In this document: positions 20,849 through 28,669 of the stretch, one piece after another
Layout of the letters: every line of letters starts with the position of its first letter
Position numbering within the stretch: position 1 is the stretch's first letter
Program-made: the position numbers and the translations under genes
Source: CAWJJM01 sp963843275
GTDB taxonomy: Bacteria; Acidobacteriota; Thermoanaerobaculia; Multivoradales; JBCCEF01
Assembly: GCA_963843275.1 (NCBI GenBank)
Contig: CAWJJM010000010.1
Span: 555,234 to 619,233 of the forward strand
DNA length: 64,000 nt
Direction of reading: 5' to 3'
The notes under the pieces: generated by a model
Seen by the model: only the letters and a program-made list of their open reading frames with translations
What the model was told of the DNA's origin: nothing
The model's database searches: none

Positions 20849-22471
20849 TCAGCGGGTGGGGGCGCCGACGCGGGGGCCGGCGGTGCGGATCGGCTCGCTG
20901 ACGCCGTCGGCGAACTGTTCGAAGTTGCGGGTGAACATCTCGGCGAGCTGCTGCGCCTTGGCGTCGTAGGCCGCGGGGTCGGCCCAGGTGGAGCGGGGGC
21001 GCAGGACCTCGTCGGGCACGCTCTCGACATGGCGCGGCACGGCGACGCCGAACACCGGGTCCTCCCAGGTGGCGACGCCGTCGAGCTCGCCGCCGAGGGC
21101 GGCGTGGACCATGCGGCGGGTGTGGGCGAGGCGGATGCGTCGCCCCTCGCCGTAGGGGCCGCCGGACCAGCCGGTGTTGATCAGCCACACCCGGGTGCCG
21201 TGGCGGCGCAGGCGCTCGCCGAGCAGCTCGGCGTAGACCCCGGGGTGCAGCGGCATGAAGGGGGCTCCGAAGCAGGCGCTGAAGGTGGCCTTGGGCTCGG
21301 TGACGCCGCGCTCGGTGCCGGCCACCTTGGCGGTGTAGCCGGAGAGGAAGTGGTACATCGCCTGCTCCTCGGTGAGGCGGGCGATCGGGGGCAGCACCCC
21401 GAAGGCGTCGGCGGTGAGGAAGACCACGTCCTTCGGGTGGCCCGCGGCGCCACCGGGGTCGACGTGCTCGAGGTGGGAGATCGGGTAGCTGGCGCGGGTG
21501 TTCTCGGTCTTGGCGTCGTCGTCGAGGTCGATGGCGCGGGAGGCGGGGTCGAAGACGACGTTCTCGAGGATGGTCCCGAAGGTGCGGGTCGTCCGCCAGA
21601 TCTCGGGCTCGCCGTCGGCGTCGAGGCGGATCACCTTGGCGTAGCAGCCCCCCTCGATGTTGAAGACGCCGTCGTCGCTCCAGCCGTGCTCGTCGTCGCC
21701 GATCAGGGTGCGGTCGGGATCGGTCGACAGCGTCGTCTTGCCGGTGCCGGAGAGGCCGAAGAACAGGGCCACCTCGTCCTTGTCGCGGCCGTAGTTGGCG
21801 CTGCAGTGCATCGACAGCACGCCGCGCTTGGGGAGCAGGTAGTTCATCACGCTGAAGATCGACTTCTTGATCTCACCGGCGTAGCGGCTGCCGCCGATCA
21901 GCACCAGGCGCTCGCCCACGTCGACCACGATGAAGGTGCCGCTGCGGGTGCCGTCGGCCGCCGGGTCCGCCTCCAGCGAGGGGGCCTGCAGCACGGTGAA
22001 GCCGGGCTCGAAGTCGCGTAGCGCTGCGCCGTCGGGCTCGACCAGGAACATGTTGCGGGCGAACAGGCTGTGCCAGGCCTCCTCGCTCACCACCCGCACC
22101 GCCAGCCGGTAGCGCGGGTCGGCGCCCGCCCAGCCGTCGAACACGAAGGCATCGCGGCCGGCGAAGTGGCGCCGCATCTTCTCCAACAGGCCGGCGAAGT
22201 GCTCGCGGCTCAGCGGCCGGTTGATGTCCCCCCACCAGATGTCCCCCTCGGACGAGGGCTCCCGGACCATGAACTTGTCGTTGGGGGAGCGGCCGGTGTG
22301 CCGGCCGGTCTCGGCGACGATCGGCCCGCCGCGGACGATCCGCGCCTCGCCGCGCACCACCGCCTGCTCGTAGAGCTCGGGCACGGAGAGGTTCCAGTGG
22401 ACCGTCCCGGCGTCCTCGATCCCGTGCGTTTCGAGGCCGTGCCGGCTGACGAATCGTCCCTCGTTCTTCAT
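20849..22471 (-). CDS. pckA: Phosphoenolpyruvate carboxykinase (ATP)
   Basis: Converts oxaloacetate and ATP to PEP, CO2 and ADP in gluconeogenesis; cytoplasmic. The 540 residues are family length. RHTGRSPNDKFMV near the N-terminus binds substrate. LIGGSRYAGEIKKSIFSVMN is followed by the kinase P-loop FFGLSGTGKTTLSTDPDR and metal-site LIGDDEHGW. Downstream are NIEGGCYAKVIRL, SYPISHLEHV and NTGWSGGPYGEGRR. All point to the ATP-dependent form rather than the GTP enzyme. The ATG at 22471 is divergent from the gene at 22665. The frame is intact. Confidence 0.97.
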   Translation of the reverse strand: MKNEGRFVSRHGLETHGIEDAGTVHWNLSVPELYEQAVVRGEARIVRGGPIVAETGRHTGRSPNDKFMVREPSSEGDIWWGDINRPLSREHFAGLLEKMRRHFAGRDAFVFDGWAGADPRYRLAVRVVSEEAWHSLFARNMFLVEPDGAALRDFEPGFTVLQAPSLEADPAADGTRSGTFIVVDVGERLVLIGGSRYAGEIKKSIFSVMNYLLPKRGVLSMHCSANYGRDKDEVALFFGLSGTGKTTLSTDPDRTLIGDDEHGWSDDGVFNIEGGCYAKVIRLDADGEPEIWRTTRTFGTILENVVFDPASRAIDLDDDAKTENTRASYPISHLEHVDPGGAAGHPKDVVFLTADAFGVLPPIARLTEEQAMYHFLSGYTAKVAGTERGVTEPKATFSACFGAPFMPLHPGVYAELLGERLRRHGTRVWLINTGWSGGPYGEGRRIRLAHTRRMVHAALGGELDGVATWEDPVFGVAVPRHVESVPDEVLRPRSTWADPAAYDAKAQQLAEMFTRNFEQFADGVSEPIRTAGPRVGAPTR

Positions 22472-22516
22472 GGAGCACCCCAGGCGTGGTTGCGGTCGGA
22501 CGGCGTCGCGAGGCGA

Positions 22517-22551
22517 CGATTCTACATCCGGGCCTACAACCGATAGAATCG
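22517..22551. promoter_or_regulatory. Inverted repeat between pckA and the divergent gene
   Basis: CGATTCTA (22517-22524), 19-base spacer, TAGAATCG (22544-22551). Each arm contains TAGAAT in the direction of one of the two genes, so it could be paired divergent -10 elements or a repressor site. It is AT-rich against its surroundings. Confidence 0.45.
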
Positions 22552-22664
22552 CCGCGGCGAGTCTCCCCTGACGGCCGGGTTCGCGCGGCCGCCGTGGTGA
22601 TCCCCACCCAGACGCTTCATTCAGCCTTTCCTACGAGACGAGATCGGTCGAGAGGAGGACCCTC

Positions 22665-24299
22665 GTGGACATCCAAGGCAAGAAGGTCCTGGTCCTTGGC
22701 GGCTACGGCCTGGTCGGCATGGCGGTGTGCCGCGAGCTGCTGGCGCGCGGTCCGCGCGAGATCCAGATCCACAGCCTGCGGCAGGAGGAGTCCGCGGCGG
22801 CGCGCGAGGAGCTCGCCCCGGAGGCCGGAGACACCCGGCTGACGGACTCGGCCGGCAACGTCTTCGGCCTGGTCGGAGAGCCGTCCCGCAGCGAACGCAT
22901 CCGGGCCCAGATCGGGGCGCTCGACGACCCCCAGATCGCCAACTTCGCCCTCTACGGACTGCTCGTCGAGTCGCGCCCGGACATCGTCATCGACTGCATC
23001 AACACCGCCACCGGCATCGCCTACGGCGACCTCGACATCTTCACCGCCGGCGAGACCCTGTGCCGCGAGCTGGAGGCCGGCGAGCCCAGCGACCGCGCCA
23101 TCGAGGACGTCCTCGAGCGGCTCTACGTCCCGCGCCTGATCCGCCACGTCCAGGTGATGTACCGCGGCCTGCGCGAGGCCGGCACCAAGGCGTACCTCAA
23201 GGTGGGGACCACCGGCACCGGCGGCCTCGGCCTCAACATCCCCTACACCCACTCCGAGGAGCGCCCCAGCCGCACCCTGCTGTCGAAGAGCGCCATCGCC
23301 GGCGCCCACTCGAGCCTGCTCTTCCTGATGGCCCGCACCCCGGGCGGGCCGCTGGTCAAGGAGATCAAGCCCGCCGCGGCGATCGCCTGGAAGCGCATCG
23401 GCTACGGCCCGATCGCCCGCAAGGGCCACCCGTTCCACCGGGTGGAGGCGGCGCCGCGGCCGCTCGGCGAGACCTTCTCGTCGGAGGACCCGGCGGCGGC
23501 GCGGCTGCGCGAGGAGGTGCTCGAGAACGTCTTCATCGACACCGGCGAGAACGGCCTGTTCGCCCTCGAGGAGTTCTGCACCGTCACCTCCGACTCGCAG
23601 ATGGAGTACGTCACCCCGGAGGAGATCGCCAGCTACCTGGTGCTCGAGCTCGAGGGCCACTCCACCGGCTACGACGTGATCGGCGCGCTGGACGGCGCGA
23701 TCCTCGGCCCCACCTACCGCGCCGGCATCCTGCGCCACCAGGCGATCGAGCGCATGGCGGAGCTCGAGGCGCGCCACGGCGTGCGCTCGGTGGCCTTCGA
23801 GATGCTCGGCCCGCCCCGGGTGTCGAAGCTGCTCTTCGAGGCGCACCTGCTGCGCGAGGCGTTCGGGACCCTGAACGCGGTCGCCGACGCCCCGGTCGAC
23901 GACATCCGCGACCGGCTCAACCGGCTGGTGCGCGAGCGGCCCGAGGTCGCCGACGACGTGGTCGCGATCGGCATCCCGATCCTGCTCGACACCGGCGAGG
24001 TGATCCGCGGCCCCAAGGTGCTGGTGCCGTCGCGGGCGCGCGAGGAGCCGGTCACCCCCGAGGCGCTCGAGGGTTGGGTGCGCGACGGCTGGGCCGACCT
24101 GCGGCGGGCCAACTGCGAGCACTGGAAGGAGCGCTTCGAGCGCATCCGCGCCGACTACCTGGAGATCCCCGAGGACGACACCTCCAGCCGCCACGTGCGC
24201 AACCGGCCGTTCTGGGCCGACGGCGGCCGCATCCAGCCGGGCAAGACGGTGGGCTGGATCCTGAGCGTGGAGGAGGGCGGCAACCGCTTCAAACGCTGA
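22665..24299 (+). CDS. NAD(P)-binding Rossmann-fold protein of unknown function
   Basis: 544 residues. The N-terminus VLVLGGYGLVGMAVCRELLA is a GxxGxxG dinucleotide fold of the short-chain or saccharopine-dehydrogenase type. Further in are DIVIDCINTATGIAYGDLDI, YLKVGTTGTGGLGLNIPYTH, SKSAIAGAHSSLLFLMART and VTPEEIASYLVLELEGHSTG. I recognise no named enzyme; the length and central PYTH motif differ from ordinary epimerases. The GTG at 22665 is preceded by a clear GAGAGGAGGA Shine-Dalgarno, which decides the start. It is divergently transcribed from pckA, but no functional link is shown. Possible roles are sugar-nucleotide or amino-acid oxidoreduction. Confidence 0.75.
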   Translation: MDIQGKKVLVLGGYGLVGMAVCRELLARGPREIQIHSLRQEESAAAREELAPEAGDTRLTDSAGNVFGLVGEPSRSERIRAQIGALDDPQIANFALYGLLVESRPDIVIDCINTATGIAYGDLDIFTAGETLCRELEAGEPSDRAIEDVLERLYVPRLIRHVQVMYRGLREAGTKAYLKVGTTGTGGLGLNIPYTHSEERPSRTLLSKSAIAGAHSSLLFLMARTPGGPLVKEIKPAAAIAWKRIGYGPIARKGHPFHRVEAAPRPLGETFSSEDPAAARLREEVLENVFIDTGENGLFALEEFCTVTSDSQMEYVTPEEIASYLVLELEGHSTGYDVIGALDGAILGPTYRAGILRHQAIERMAELEARHGVRSVAFEMLGPPRVSKLLFEAHLLREAFGTLNAVADAPVDDIRDRLNRLVRERPEVADDVVAIGIPILLDTGEVIRGPKVLVPSRAREEPVTPEALEGWVRDGWADLRRANCEHWKERFERIRADYLEIPEDDTSSRHVRNRPFWADGGRIQPGKTVGWILSVEEGGNRFKR

Positions 24300-24353
24300 C
24301 TCGCGGCCTGGCGAAGCGGTCCGCCCGCTCTCGGCCGGCGGCGAAGGGACGGC

Positions 24354-25697
24354 TCAGTCGGCGTAGCCCAGGGCGCGGAGGCGGCGGGCGCGTTCGGGGG
24401 GCAGGGGGACCTCGGGGACGGGGGCACCGTGGGCGGTGCCGGCGACGGCACGTTCCAGGCGGCGGCGCAGCTCGGCGGCGATCTCCGGGTGCTCGGCCGC
24501 GACGTCGAACTGCTCGCCCGGGTCGGTCCGCAGGTCGAAGAGGCGGTCGTCGTAGAGCTTCCAGCGCCGGCCGCGCAGCGCCCGCCCGTCGCCGCCGTCG
24601 AGCTCGGCGACGGCGAAGCGGCGGTGGCGCGGCGGCCGGTCGAGCAGCGGCAGGACGCTGCGCCCGTCCATCGCCGCCCCCGGCCCGAGCCCGGCGGCGG
24701 CGAGCACCGTGGGCGCCACGTCGACGCCGCGCACCTCGGCGTCCACCCGCCGGCCGGCGGCGGCGCCGCCGGGGAGCTTGAGCACCAGCGGCACCCGCAG
24801 CAGCTCGTCGTACAGGGTGTGGCTGTGCCAGCCGAACCAGCCGTGCTCGCCGAACTCCTCGCCGTGGTCGGAGGTGAAGACGATCAGGGCGTCGCGGTAG
24901 AGGCCGCGGCGCTGGAGACCGGCGATCAGCGTGCCCAGCGCCCGGTCCATCGAGTGGATCTCGGCGTCGTAGGTGTCGCGCAGGAAGTCGAGGTCGGCGA
25001 TCGACAGCGGCAGGTGGTCGCGGTTGATGCGCTGGAGCGCGCGCACCTTGACACCCCTCCCCAGCCAGCCGTGGTAGGGCGCGGCGCCGAGCGCCGCGAG
25101 GTCGGCTGCGCCCGGGGTGTAGGGATGGTGCACCTCGTAGGTGTGCAGGAAGAGGAAGAGCGGCGCCCGCGGCGTCTCGGCCCGCACCCGGTCGAGCCAC
25201 CCGAGCCCCGCGGCGACGACCGGAGCGAAACGGTCGTCGCCCAGCGAACGGTAGACCTCGAAACCCTGGCCGAGCCCCCACACCGCCTCGATCTGCCCGC
25301 CGTCGTTGAAGGAGGCGGTGCGCCAGCCGGCCGCCCGCAGGCGTTCGGCCAGGGTCTCGACCCGCGGCGGCAGCGCCCGCCGGAGGGAGAAGGAGGCTCC
25401 GTGGTGGGCGACCCGCAGGCCGGTGAGGATCGAGGCGTGCGACGGCAGCGTGGAGGGCGCCGCCGCGATGGAACGGGTGAAGGTGACGCCGTCGGCGGCC
25501 AGGGCGTCGAGGTGCGGGCTGGTGGGGCGCTCGTACCCGTAGGCGCCCAGGCGGTCGGCCCGCAGGGTGTCGATGGAGATCAGCACCACCGCCACGGGGG
25601 TCCGCGGCGGCGTCCCGCAGCCGGTCGCGACGAGCAGCGCCAGCCCGGCCGCGGCGGCGGCGCGACGCCCGGCGGCGGATGGAAGAAAGCGCGGCAT
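24354..25697 (-). CDS. Sulfatase-like hydrolase, predicted lipoprotein
   Basis: Alkaline-phosphatase-superfamily enzyme of 447 residues. A lipobox LLVATGC (C27) predicts a membrane-anchored lipoprotein. The metal motif VVLISIDTLRADRLGAYGY, then AAPSTLPSHASILTG, FTSDHGEEFGEHGWFGWHS and LRVPLVLKLPGG, define the sulfatase fold. The nucleophile region reads S-T-L-P-S-H with no CxPxR formylglycine motif, so it belongs to the Ser/Thr-type group acting perhaps as a phosphatase, phosphodiesterase or phosphotransferase rather than a classic sulfatase. It is divergent from the uppS-like gene at 25763. Substrate unknown. Confidence 0.87.
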   Translation of the reverse strand: MPRFLPSAAGRRAAAAAGLALLVATGCGTPPRTPVAVVLISIDTLRADRLGAYGYERPTSPHLDALAADGVTFTRSIAAAPSTLPSHASILTGLRVAHHGASFSLRRALPPRVETLAERLRAAGWRTASFNDGGQIEAVWGLGQGFEVYRSLGDDRFAPVVAAGLGWLDRVRAETPRAPLFLFLHTYEVHHPYTPGAADLAALGAAPYHGWLGRGVKVRALQRINRDHLPLSIADLDFLRDTYDAEIHSMDRALGTLIAGLQRRGLYRDALIVFTSDHGEEFGEHGWFGWHSHTLYDELLRVPLVLKLPGGAAAGRRVDAEVRGVDVAPTVLAAAGLGPGAAMDGRSVLPLLDRPPRHRRFAVAELDGGDGRALRGRRWKLYDDRLFDLRTDPGEQFDVAAEHPEIAAELRRRLERAVAGTAHGAPVPEVPLPPERARRLRALGYAD

Positions 25698-25748
25698 GTC
25701 GGACTTGTGATGATACGCCGCCCCCGCGCCGCCCGTCCCGTCGCGAGC

Positions 25749-25754
25749 TACAAT
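25749..25754 (+). promoter_or_regulatory. Possible -10 element, leaderless start of the isoprenyl transferase
   Basis: TACAAT ends 8 bases before the ATG at 25763. There is no Shine-Dalgarno, so a leaderless or near-leaderless mRNA would result. Confidence 0.35.
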
Positions 25755-25762
25755 TCCAAGTC

Positions 25763-26626
25763 ATGGTCACCACCCCCCTGTCGCCCGCCGAGGCCCCGCC
25801 GCACCCGGTCCGGCGCCTGCTGTGGCACGCCGGCGGCGCGGTCCGTCGCTGGCTGGAGCGGCCCTTCTACGCCCTCTACCAGCGCCGGCTGGAGACCGAG
25901 GTCTCCACCTGGAACCTGCCCCGCCACATCGGCATCATCATGGACGGCAACCGCCGCTTCGCCCGCGAGCTGGGCAGCGCCTCGGTGTCCTACGGGCACG
26001 CCCGCGGCGCCGAGAAGCTCCACCAGGTGCTGTCCTGGTGCTACGACATCGGCATCCCGGTGGTGACGGTGTGGAGCTTCTCGCTCGACAACTTCCAGCG
26101 CGACACCAGCGAGGTCGAGGCGCTGTTCGGCCTGTTCGAGGAGAAGACCCGCGAGCTGGCGCACCACTCCGAGGTGCACACCAACGAGGTGCGGGTGCGC
26201 TACATCGGCCAGCTCAAGCTGCTGCCCGAGAGCCTGCAGGACGCCATCCGCACCGCCGAGGAGGCGACCGCCGACCACCGCCGCTTCCACCTCAACATCG
26301 CCATGGCCTACGGTGGCCGCGAGGAGATCACCGAGGCCTTCCGCCGTTACCTGACGGCCCAGGCCGAGGCCGGCCGCAGCCTCGCCGAGGTCGCCGCCGG
26401 CTTCGACGACCGCGCCATCGAGCCCTACCTCTACACCTCCGGCCTCCCCGAGCCCGACCTCATCCTCCGCACCTCCGGCGAGGAACGCCTCTCCGGCTTC
26501 CTCCTCTGGCAGAGCGCCTACTCCGAGCTCTTCTTCTGCGACACCTACTGGCCGGCCTTCCGCAAGATCGACTTCCTGCGCGCCCTGCGCTCGCACCACC
26601 AGAGGAAACGCCGCTTCGGACGCTGA
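25763..26626 (+). CDS. uppS: Isoprenyl transferase (undecaprenyl diphosphate synthase family)
   Basis: Cis-prenyltransferase of 287 residues making long-chain polyprenyl diphosphate, the lipid carrier for cell-wall glycans. Family motifs in order: HIGIIMDGNRRFAR with the catalytic aspartate, YGHARGAEKL, VTVWSFSLDNFQRDTSEVEA, LNIAMAYGGREEI, PEPDLILRTSGEERLSGFLL and SELFFCDTYWPAFRKIDFLR. The start at 25763 is preferred because upstream codons to 25679 would overlap the divergent sulfatase gene and lack family similarity. An N-terminal extension of about 45 residues precedes the core, more than in E. coli UppS. Product chain length cannot be read from the sequence. Confidence 0.94.
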   Translation: MVTTPLSPAEAPPHPVRRLLWHAGGAVRRWLERPFYALYQRRLETEVSTWNLPRHIGIIMDGNRRFARELGSASVSYGHARGAEKLHQVLSWCYDIGIPVVTVWSFSLDNFQRDTSEVEALFGLFEEKTRELAHHSEVHTNEVRVRYIGQLKLLPESLQDAIRTAEEATADHRRFHLNIAMAYGGREEITEAFRRYLTAQAEAGRSLAEVAAGFDDRAIEPYLYTSGLPEPDLILRTSGEERLSGFLLWQSAYSELFFCDTYWPAFRKIDFLRALRSHHQRKRRFGR

Positions 26627-26700
26627 CCACGAGATCGAACCCAAGGCGCGCCCCCGCGTGTGGTTCGAGACGGCGAGTCGCGCGGTAGCGGCACGGAGAC

Positions 26701-26716
26701 GCTCCGCGGGCGGAGC
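26701..26716. terminator. Hairpin downstream of uppS
   Basis: GCTCCGC-GG-GCGGAGC, a perfect 7-bp stem 75 bases after the uppS stop. There is no T tract, so termination is only suggested. Confidence 0.35.
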
Positions 26717-26767
26717 GGGGTCCGGTTCGCTGGAAAGGGACGGCTCGGCCGACGATTCGTTACCCCG

Positions 26768-26789
26768 CGGTCGCCGGCGCCGGCGACCG
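26768..26789. promoter_or_regulatory. 22-bp perfect palindrome upstream of the padR promoter
   Basis: Uninterrupted palindrome with arms CGGTCGCCGGC and GCCGGCGACCG, ending 10 bases before the -35 box at 26800. It could be an operator or the stem of an upstream terminator. Confidence 0.45.
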
Positions 26790-26799
26790 GCGCGTCCCC

Positions 26800-26828
26800 T
26801 TGACGATTCGCGTCTATATATGTAGAGT
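26800..26828 (+). promoter_or_regulatory. Sigma70-type promoter of the padR operon, probably leaderless
   Basis: TTGACG (26800-26805), 17-base spacer, TAGAGT (26823-26828), with the GTG start 6 bases further on. An AT-rich imperfect palindrome CTATATATGTAG (26814-26825) overlaps the -10, as a PadR autoregulatory operator would. Confidence 0.6.
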
Positions 26829-26834
26829 TATGCC

Positions 26835-27140
26835 GTGCGACGCCGGACTCCCTCGCCCCAGGCCACGTCGGTGCTCGCCGCCCTGGCGCAGAGCCCGGGC
26901 GGGTGGACGTACGGGTACGACCTCTCGAAGCGGACCGGGCTCAAGTCCGGCACCATCTACCCGCTGCTCATGCGTCTCTGCGACCGCGGACTGCTCGAGG
27001 ACTCGTGGGAGGAGTCTCCCGAGCCCGGCCGGCCCCGGCGCCACGTCTATCGGCTGACGCCGGACGGGGTGGAGCTGGCGCGGCAGGTGCTCGGGCCGCG
27101 GGCGAGCCGGGGCGGTCGGACCGCCGAGGCGACGGCGTGA
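26835..27140 (+). CDS. PadR-family transcriptional regulator
   Basis: Winged-helix regulator of 101 residues. TSVLAALAQSPGGWTYGYDL, then SKRTGLKSGTIYPLLMRLCD, RGLLEDSW and RRHVYRLTPDGVELA are the classic PadR core, without the longer C-terminal dimerisation helix of larger members. The GTG at 26835 lies 6 bases after a -10 box, so the message is probably leaderless; the ATG at 26830 is in another frame. Its TGA overlaps the GTG of the membrane protein gene, forming a two-gene unit typical of small PadR regulators with a membrane partner. The ligand is unknown. Confidence 0.92.
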   Translation: MRRRTPSPQATSVLAALAQSPGGWTYGYDLSKRTGLKSGTIYPLLMRLCDRGLLEDSWEESPEPGRPRRHVYRLTPDGVELARQVLGPRASRGGRTAEATA

Positions 27141-27811
27141 GCGGGCGGGGGCTCCGGCGCCGGCTGGCCGGGACGCTGGCCCGCTGGGCGCGGCGGACTC
27201 TGCCGGCGTCGCGAAGCCGCTGGGGCGAGGCCATGGAGACCGAGGTCGCCCGCATCGAGGGCGACGGGCCGGCACTCCGCTGGGCCCTCGGATGCCTGGC
27301 AGCCGCCTGGAGAGAAAGGACGCGCGCGATGAAGATCCTCGACAGCCCGCCGGTGCGCCTGGCGGTGGTCCTGGTGATCGCCTTCAAGATCCTCGACGAT
27401 CTCTTCGCCACCGCCCTCACCGTGGCCTACCGCTCCGGCGCCCTCGGCGTCGCGGACGTCCTCGGCCGCCAGACGCCCGGCGACGACTTCCGACGCCTGA
27501 CCCCGCTGATGGAGGCGGTGCCCCTCTGGCTCCACGCCCTGTGGGTCCTCGCCGCATGCCTCTACCTGGCGGCGATCGTCCTCTTCGCCCGCCGTCGGCG
27601 CGGCGCGTACCTCCTGGTGCTCGCGGCGCTCGCCGCCGAGACGCTGGCCGCGGTCCTCGGCCGCCCGATCGTCGCCGCCGTCGGGGTCGCCGCCAACCCG
27701 CACCCTTCCCTGCTGGCCGGCGTGGTGATCCCCTTCCTGCTGCCGCTGGCCCTGGCGTGGGTGGTGTGGCGGGCGGGCCGCGAACCGGGACCCCTCGGCA
27801 CGCCCGGCTGA
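27137..27811 (+). CDS. PadR-operon membrane protein of unknown function
   Basis: 224 residues. The N-terminal cytoplasmic part has RSRWGEAMETEVARIEGDGP and ALRWALGCLAAAWRERTR, a motif seen in membrane proteins encoded beside PadR regulators. About four hydrophobic segments follow (VRLAVVLVIAFKILDDLF, ALWVLAACLYLAAIVLF, YLLVLAALAAETLAAVLG, LLAGVVIPFLLPLALAWVVW). The GTG at 27137 overlaps the padR stop (GTGA), fixing the start and coupling translation. No enzymatic motif is visible. It is probably the target or partner of the regulator. Confidence 0.8.
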   Translation: MSGRGLRRRLAGTLARWARRTLPASRSRWGEAMETEVARIEGDGPALRWALGCLAAAWRERTRAMKILDSPPVRLAVVLVIAFKILDDLFATALTVAYRSGALGVADVLGRQTPGDDFRRLTPLMEAVPLWLHALWVLAACLYLAAIVLFARRRRGAYLLVLAALAAETLAAVLGRPIVAAVGVAANPHPSLLAGVVIPFLLPLALAWVVWRAGREPGPLGTPG

Positions 27812-27840
27812 GGGCTCCCGGCGTCGGCGAGCCGTCGTCG

Positions 27841-28632
27841 TCAGCCCACCCGTCCCCGGACCGCCCAGGCGCGAGCGCGCAGCCGGATCCGGTCCCCGCC
27901 GCGTGCGGCGAGGTCGGCTCGCAACCGATCGGCGAGGCGCCGCCGGGCGGCGGCGGTGAGCGCCGAGACGTAGGTGGGAGCCGGCCCCGGTCCAGCGACG
28001 AACGGCTCCCAGTAGTCGGCGAAGCTCTCGAACTCCGTGGGGACGGTGATCGCGGCGACGTCGACGGCTCCGAGCCCCGCCGCCGCGAAGGCGTCGCGCA
28101 GGGCCTCGGGGCGGCACAGGGGGAACCGGAACCCTTCGTGGAGACCCCGCGCGGCGGGATCGAGCGCGACCGCGGCGTCCCAGAAGATGCGCAGGAGCTC
28201 CATCCCCTCCGCGTAGTCCCAGACGCAGGCCGCCACCCGCCCCCCCGGAACGCAGGCGTCCCGCATCTCGGTCAGCGCCCGGACGGGGTCGGGCAGGAAG
28301 TTGAGCACCAGGGAGGAGACCACGACGTCGTGGCCGGCCGCGCCGGGAGGGATCCGCTCCGGCTCGGCCGCCACCACGGTCAGGGCCGGGTGGTCGAGGC
28401 GCTCGCGGCAGGTGCGGACGAAGTCGGGCGCCGTGTCGCAGGCCAGCACCGCGCCCGGCTCCCCGAGCTCACAGATCGCCGCGGTCAACGCCCCCGTGCC
28501 GCAGCCGATCTCGAACCAGCTCGCGCCGGGCGGCATCCCCAGCCAGGCCACGAAATCGCGCGCCAGGGCCCGGCTCCACCGCCCCATGAAGCGGTCGTAG
28601 GCCGTGGCGTCCGCCCATCGGTCCCCCGGCAT
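27841..28632 (-). CDS. Class I SAM-dependent methyltransferase
   Basis: Cytoplasmic methyltransferase of 263 residues. Motif I is SWFEIGCGTGALTAAI, the acidic residue of motif II falls in VLACDTAPDFV, and motif IV/V is DVVVSSLVLNFLPDPVRAL. The N-terminus WADATAYDRFMGRWSRALAR matches the UbiE/MenG-like small-molecule group (methyltransf_11/25). The substrate is not predictable. Start is the ATG at 28632; the gene stands alone, 37 bases before the stop of the SnoaL-like gene upstream on the same strand. Confidence 0.9.
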   Translation of the reverse strand: MPGDRWADATAYDRFMGRWSRALARDFVAWLGMPPGASWFEIGCGTGALTAAICELGEPGAVLACDTAPDFVRTCRERLDHPALTVVAAEPERIPPGAAGHDVVVSSLVLNFLPDPVRALTEMRDACVPGGRVAACVWDYAEGMELLRIFWDAAVALDPAARGLHEGFRFPLCRPEALRDAFAAAGLGAVDVAAITVPTEFESFADYWEPFVAGPGPAPTYVSALTAAARRRLADRLRADLAARGGDRIRLRARAWAVRGRVG

Positions 28633-28669
28633 CCGGCCTCCGATCCCGCGGCCCGGCAGACCGCGGATC

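Noticed and set aside
18160..21030. Minus-strand open frame of 956 residues
   Set aside because: Antisense shadow of the GGDEF-EAL gene (His/Val/Leu-rich with no domain); high GC leaves few stops.
26650..26690. GGTTCGAGA motif resembling a tRNA T-arm
   Set aside because: No acceptor or anticodon stems can be built around it; no tRNA seen.
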